From Aurelia coerulea (lineage: Eukaryota > Cnidaria > Scyphozoa > Semaeostomeae > Ulmaridae), in the NCBI GenBank assembly GCA_039566865.1, contig CM076947.1, positions 22,073,501 through 22,137,500 of the forward strand: DNA of 64,000 bases, given 5' to 3'. Below the pieces are notes generated by a model. The model ran no database searches, was not told where the DNA came from, and worked only from the letters and a program-made list of their open reading frames with translations. Positions 61,691 to 64,000 of this stretch are shown here, piece after piece. The translations under genes and the position numbers were made by a program. The first letter of the stretch is position 1; each line of letters begins with the position of its first letter.

Positions 61691-62840
61691 CAACCGGTTT
61701 TGGGACACTTGTACTTTTATGGCTACAATTACTTCTTGCTTTCCAAAACAGTATTTGGTCAAAACTACCGGTTTTTGGGACAAACATCGTCATCGATACA
61801 TCATGTTAAAATTGTCCACCAAATTGCAAAAAAAGAACTGCAAAGTGCAAAGCCCGCCCGCCCTTATTCAACGAAGCGATTATTTTGTAACCGGACTGAC
61901 TGAAAGCGATTTTTCATTCGGCTGCTGCTAAAATGCGGAACGAACAACGAACAGAATGAGAAATTTAATGGAACTGAGCCTTTGTAAAATTATTCAAGGT
62001 TTCCAAAATCTCCAGCGGTGCGGTATCATTATAGCAAAGTAGCTAACGTTTCTTCAAAGCCATGAAATTCAAAGAAACGGGTGATTGAATTTTATACCAA
62101 CTATTGGAAGCTATGCTTTCCGGTTTTGGGCTATTTTGTACCATTTAAATCCTTGCAAATCTGATCATGGCTTGAGCGACCTCCGCCACCCTCTAGATCC
62201 GCCATCGATTCATTACCACTATATTCCTAATTTCGGCTAATTTCTTTTCATGTGCCAGGAATATCACAAGAATTTTGACGAAATATGGACACAAATGACG
62301 GCAAATACAACGTTAGGCAATATGCAACACAATATGCAACTGCTGCAGGAAAGAAAACAGAAGAGACGTCATTGTAGAAATGAAACACAAATGTGGGAAT
62401 AAAAATAAAGTAAGTACAATAGAGATGTCTATTTAACTAAACAGACTTGCCCCCAGGAACAATTTCAGCAATCATAACAAACATCGCATAACAGGTAACT
62501 GCTAAAAATGGGACACAAATATGCGAGATGAGGCTGAGCAATATTCTTATAACATTCTTAAAAATTGGATGAATCTGAGCCTAACTACACAAATGATTGC
62601 CTGGAAAATATTCATGTTTAGAAGTTTAGAGATCTTTGAACGATTCTGAGATGAAACATATTACAAAATCATATGCAAATCGAGAAAAATGTTACCAATA
62701 TTAACCAACTAACTTTTATTATTTACCCTCCTTGTTAATTGTAGCAAAATATTATTAGTTGACAAGTAGCCCACACAAAGGTTCTTTCATGTTCATCGAA
62801 AACCAACAATAACACAACTACCTGCACCATTCACAGCGGG
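61691..62840. other. Intergenic DNA, nothing recognised
   Basis: AT-rich sequence without a supported gene, RNA gene or transposon end. Small frames at 61,683-61,931 and 61,700-61,903 overlap each other in different frames and lack homology that I can recognise. A strong splice-donor-like GTAAGT at 62,410 has no coding exon beside it. Confidence 0.5.
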
Positions 62841-62848
62841 AAAAGAAA

Positions 62849-62920
62849 TGACGTCATCGAGTTCCCACTGCGAATGATACTAACAATTATATAAAATACA
62901 ACTAGATATAACATCAATCA
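62849..62920 (+). promoter_or_regulatory. Candidate RNA polymerase II core promoter (CRE + TATA + Inr)
   Basis: A palindromic CREB/ATF-type site TGACGTCA (62,849-62,856) lies about 30 bp upstream of TATATAAAA (62,888-62,896). TCAATCA, an initiator-like string with its A at 62,916, is about 28 bp beyond the start of the TATA element. The spacing is what a TATA promoter needs. No downstream coding exon is evident within the window, so the promoter would belong to a gene with a non-coding first exon, or to a non-coding RNA, or be fortuitous. Confidence 0.35.
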
Positions 62921-63095
62921 GCGAGTGCTGCCGATTAGTATTTGTACCAAATGCGACTGTAGCGAGGTCAATTTTATAGAAATTAATTGAATGATTATCG
63001 CTAAGGAAACGTGTATTATGTTTGAATTTACAGTTGGGTAATGGTTCAAAAGGTAAATGATTTAGAATATTGAGTTACTCTCCTCCGTCGGTTTC
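62921..63095. other. Non-coding stretch downstream of the candidate promoter
   Basis: No open frame of note. GATTAGTATTTG near 62,933 could be a weak splice donor for a leader exon starting near 62,916, but nothing confirms it. Confidence 0.35.
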
Positions 63096-63155
63096 TAGTT
63101 CCTGAGTCCAAGGCTCTTGGTTCCGTAGTTCTGTAGTCCATGGTTCTGTGGTCCG
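63096..63155. repeat. 30-bp tandem duplication
   Basis: Two adjacent 30-bp units (63,096-63,125 and 63,126-63,155) both begin TAGTTC and contain GTCCA and a GGTTCCG/GGTCCG end, with about six substitutions between them. A further partial TAATATTGAGTTCTG follows. Confidence 0.7.
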
Positions 63156-63626
63156 TAATATTGAGTTCTGCATTTTCAGAAAAAAAGCCTTTGTCGTGCA
63201 TTGACGTAGTTAGGTAGTTAAGTAGGCAGGAAGAACTCGTTATCTTTTGTTGGAGAATTTTTGTTGTTGTTTGTTGGATAAATGCTCACAAGCCGCGAGC
63301 CCACAGCCGTCAGCTGGCCCGTCTACACAGGCAGGCGGCAGACAGGCAGGCTAATTTTGCTCACTGATTGAAGGAGAATAGTAATTCTGCCTTCGGCAGC
63401 AACTATCTTATTTTAAAGTAAATAAAGGAAAATAACACAAAGGTTTAGTAGTTTTAATGAATCTGACGGGTGGCTAGCAGACTGCAGGCCTGCAAATACT
63501 GTCTTTTTTAATGTGTTAAACGCGTTGACCTCATGACTGAGCCTACAATATAGTAAATCCCCGCATATGAGAACCTACTTTTTTGGGGAGCCATGCTGAA
63601 ATAGGATCTTATTTCCTATTTGAAGG
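63156..63626. other. Intergenic DNA with a short GC-rich patch
   Basis: No gene recognised. A GC-rich patch at about 63,295-63,351 contains ACAGGCAGGC twice (63,327-63,336 and 63,342-63,351). A small hairpin, CTGCC-TTC-GGCAG, lies near 63,388-63,400. Confidence 0.5.
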
Positions 63627-63908
63627 GTGCCTTGTGTAGGCCCTCTGAAAGTCTTCACCAAAGATGTTCATCCATGTTATTTGTTTTGGAAAAGTTGTTA
63701 TGGACCTAATCATAAGCTTAAAAACAGCATGGGAGGAGATTCAGACTTTAACCGCCAACTGGGACAAAAAGTAGCTACTGAGAGACGATCAAAAACAAAC
63801 TTTGCTACTCCTGTCTGGTTTCTCTCTGGTATGAGTTTCGCTTTTGTGCAGTTAGATTGTTTTTGTAACGAGATCCTTTTCCACATATATCCCAAATGTA
63901 CAGAGTAA
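63627..63908 (+). CDS. Unrecognised 93-codon open frame, doubtful
   Basis: The frame opens with GTG at 63,627 and closes with TAA at 63,906-63,908. The first ATG gives a product of about 59 residues. The translation has several Cys (near the start and in the DCFCNEI stretch) and one hydrophobic patch (PVWFLSGMSFAFVQL) but no family motif that I know. A minus-strand frame overlaps it at 63,710-63,895. It could be an exon fragment, a transposon remnant or chance. I see no start context, splice signals or neighbours to support it. Confidence 0.15.
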   Translation: MPCVGPLKVFTKDVHPCYLFWKSCYGPNHKLKNSMGGDSDFNRQLGQKVATERRSKTNFATPVWFLSGMSFAFVQLDCFCNEILFHIYPKCTE

Positions 63909-64000
63909 CAATATCATCCGATTGCTAAAAAACATATTCCACATACATTACTTATCTCTTGTTTCTCTTCTAACGATATCTAATAAGATCACAAAATCCT

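Noticed and set aside
62405..62416. GTAAGT splice donor
   Set aside because: Good consensus but no adjacent coding exon, and such strings occur by chance in AT-rich DNA.

Overview
This window looks like metazoan nuclear DNA, most probably from a marine invertebrate. A cnidarian is my best guess, from the style of the LINE reverse transcriptase C-termini and from a Penelope-type hammerhead motif, but no host gene fixes the taxon. About 94% of the window (1 to about 59,936) is one AT-rich satellite with a 169-bp monomer. The rest (59,937 to 64,000) is the array edge plus about 4 kb of non-repetitive flank littered with small transposon remnants. I recognise no intact host gene.

Satellite: the head-to-tail array is interrupted twice, giving segments 1-10,113, 11,816-18,415 and 20,118-59,936 (roughly 60, 39 and 235 monomers). 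Monomers are mosaics of a limited set of variant blocks. They are organised into nested, irregular higher-order repeats, visible as shared rare variants at offsets of 845, 1,349, 1,689, 2,872, 4,055, 6,244 and 8,071 bp. Nearly every monomer carries an 8-bp dyad (AACCTCAT, 7 nt, ATGAGGTT). The many 65-121 codon minus-strand open frames are by-products of the repeat: 169 is not a multiple of 3, so the frame shifts every monomer.

Retrotransposon pair: two 1,702-bp, 5'-truncated LINE insertions (10,114-11,815 and 18,416-20,117) sit at the same base of the monomer. Both have the same truncation point, the same 17-A tail and the same 10-bp target-site duplication. Only two nucleotide differences were noticed, both near the 5' end. 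This is best explained by one insertion later copied with its satellite surroundings by unequal exchange or gene conversion. Each keeps an open RT frame from motif A to the C-terminus but has no promoter, ORF1 or endonuclease.

Flank: a 330-bp MITE-like element (59,937-60,266) sits exactly at the satellite edge. Next is a minus-strand, internally deleted LINE fragment ending in (TTA)n (60,288 to about 60,690). After it comes the most unusual object in the window, a 210-bp insertion (61,021-61,230) flanked by a 12-bp direct repeat. It contains a perfect 174-bp palindrome with no spacer. Each arm encodes, on opposite strands, a hammerhead-ribozyme-like motif with a minimal, self-complementary stem III. 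This points to a Penelope-like element or retrozyme-type non-autonomous retroelement captured in an inverted-duplicated form. The remainder has a degenerate 60-64-bp tandem repeat, a possible CRE/TATA core promoter near 62,850-62,920, a 30-bp tandem duplication and otherwise unannotatable DNA.
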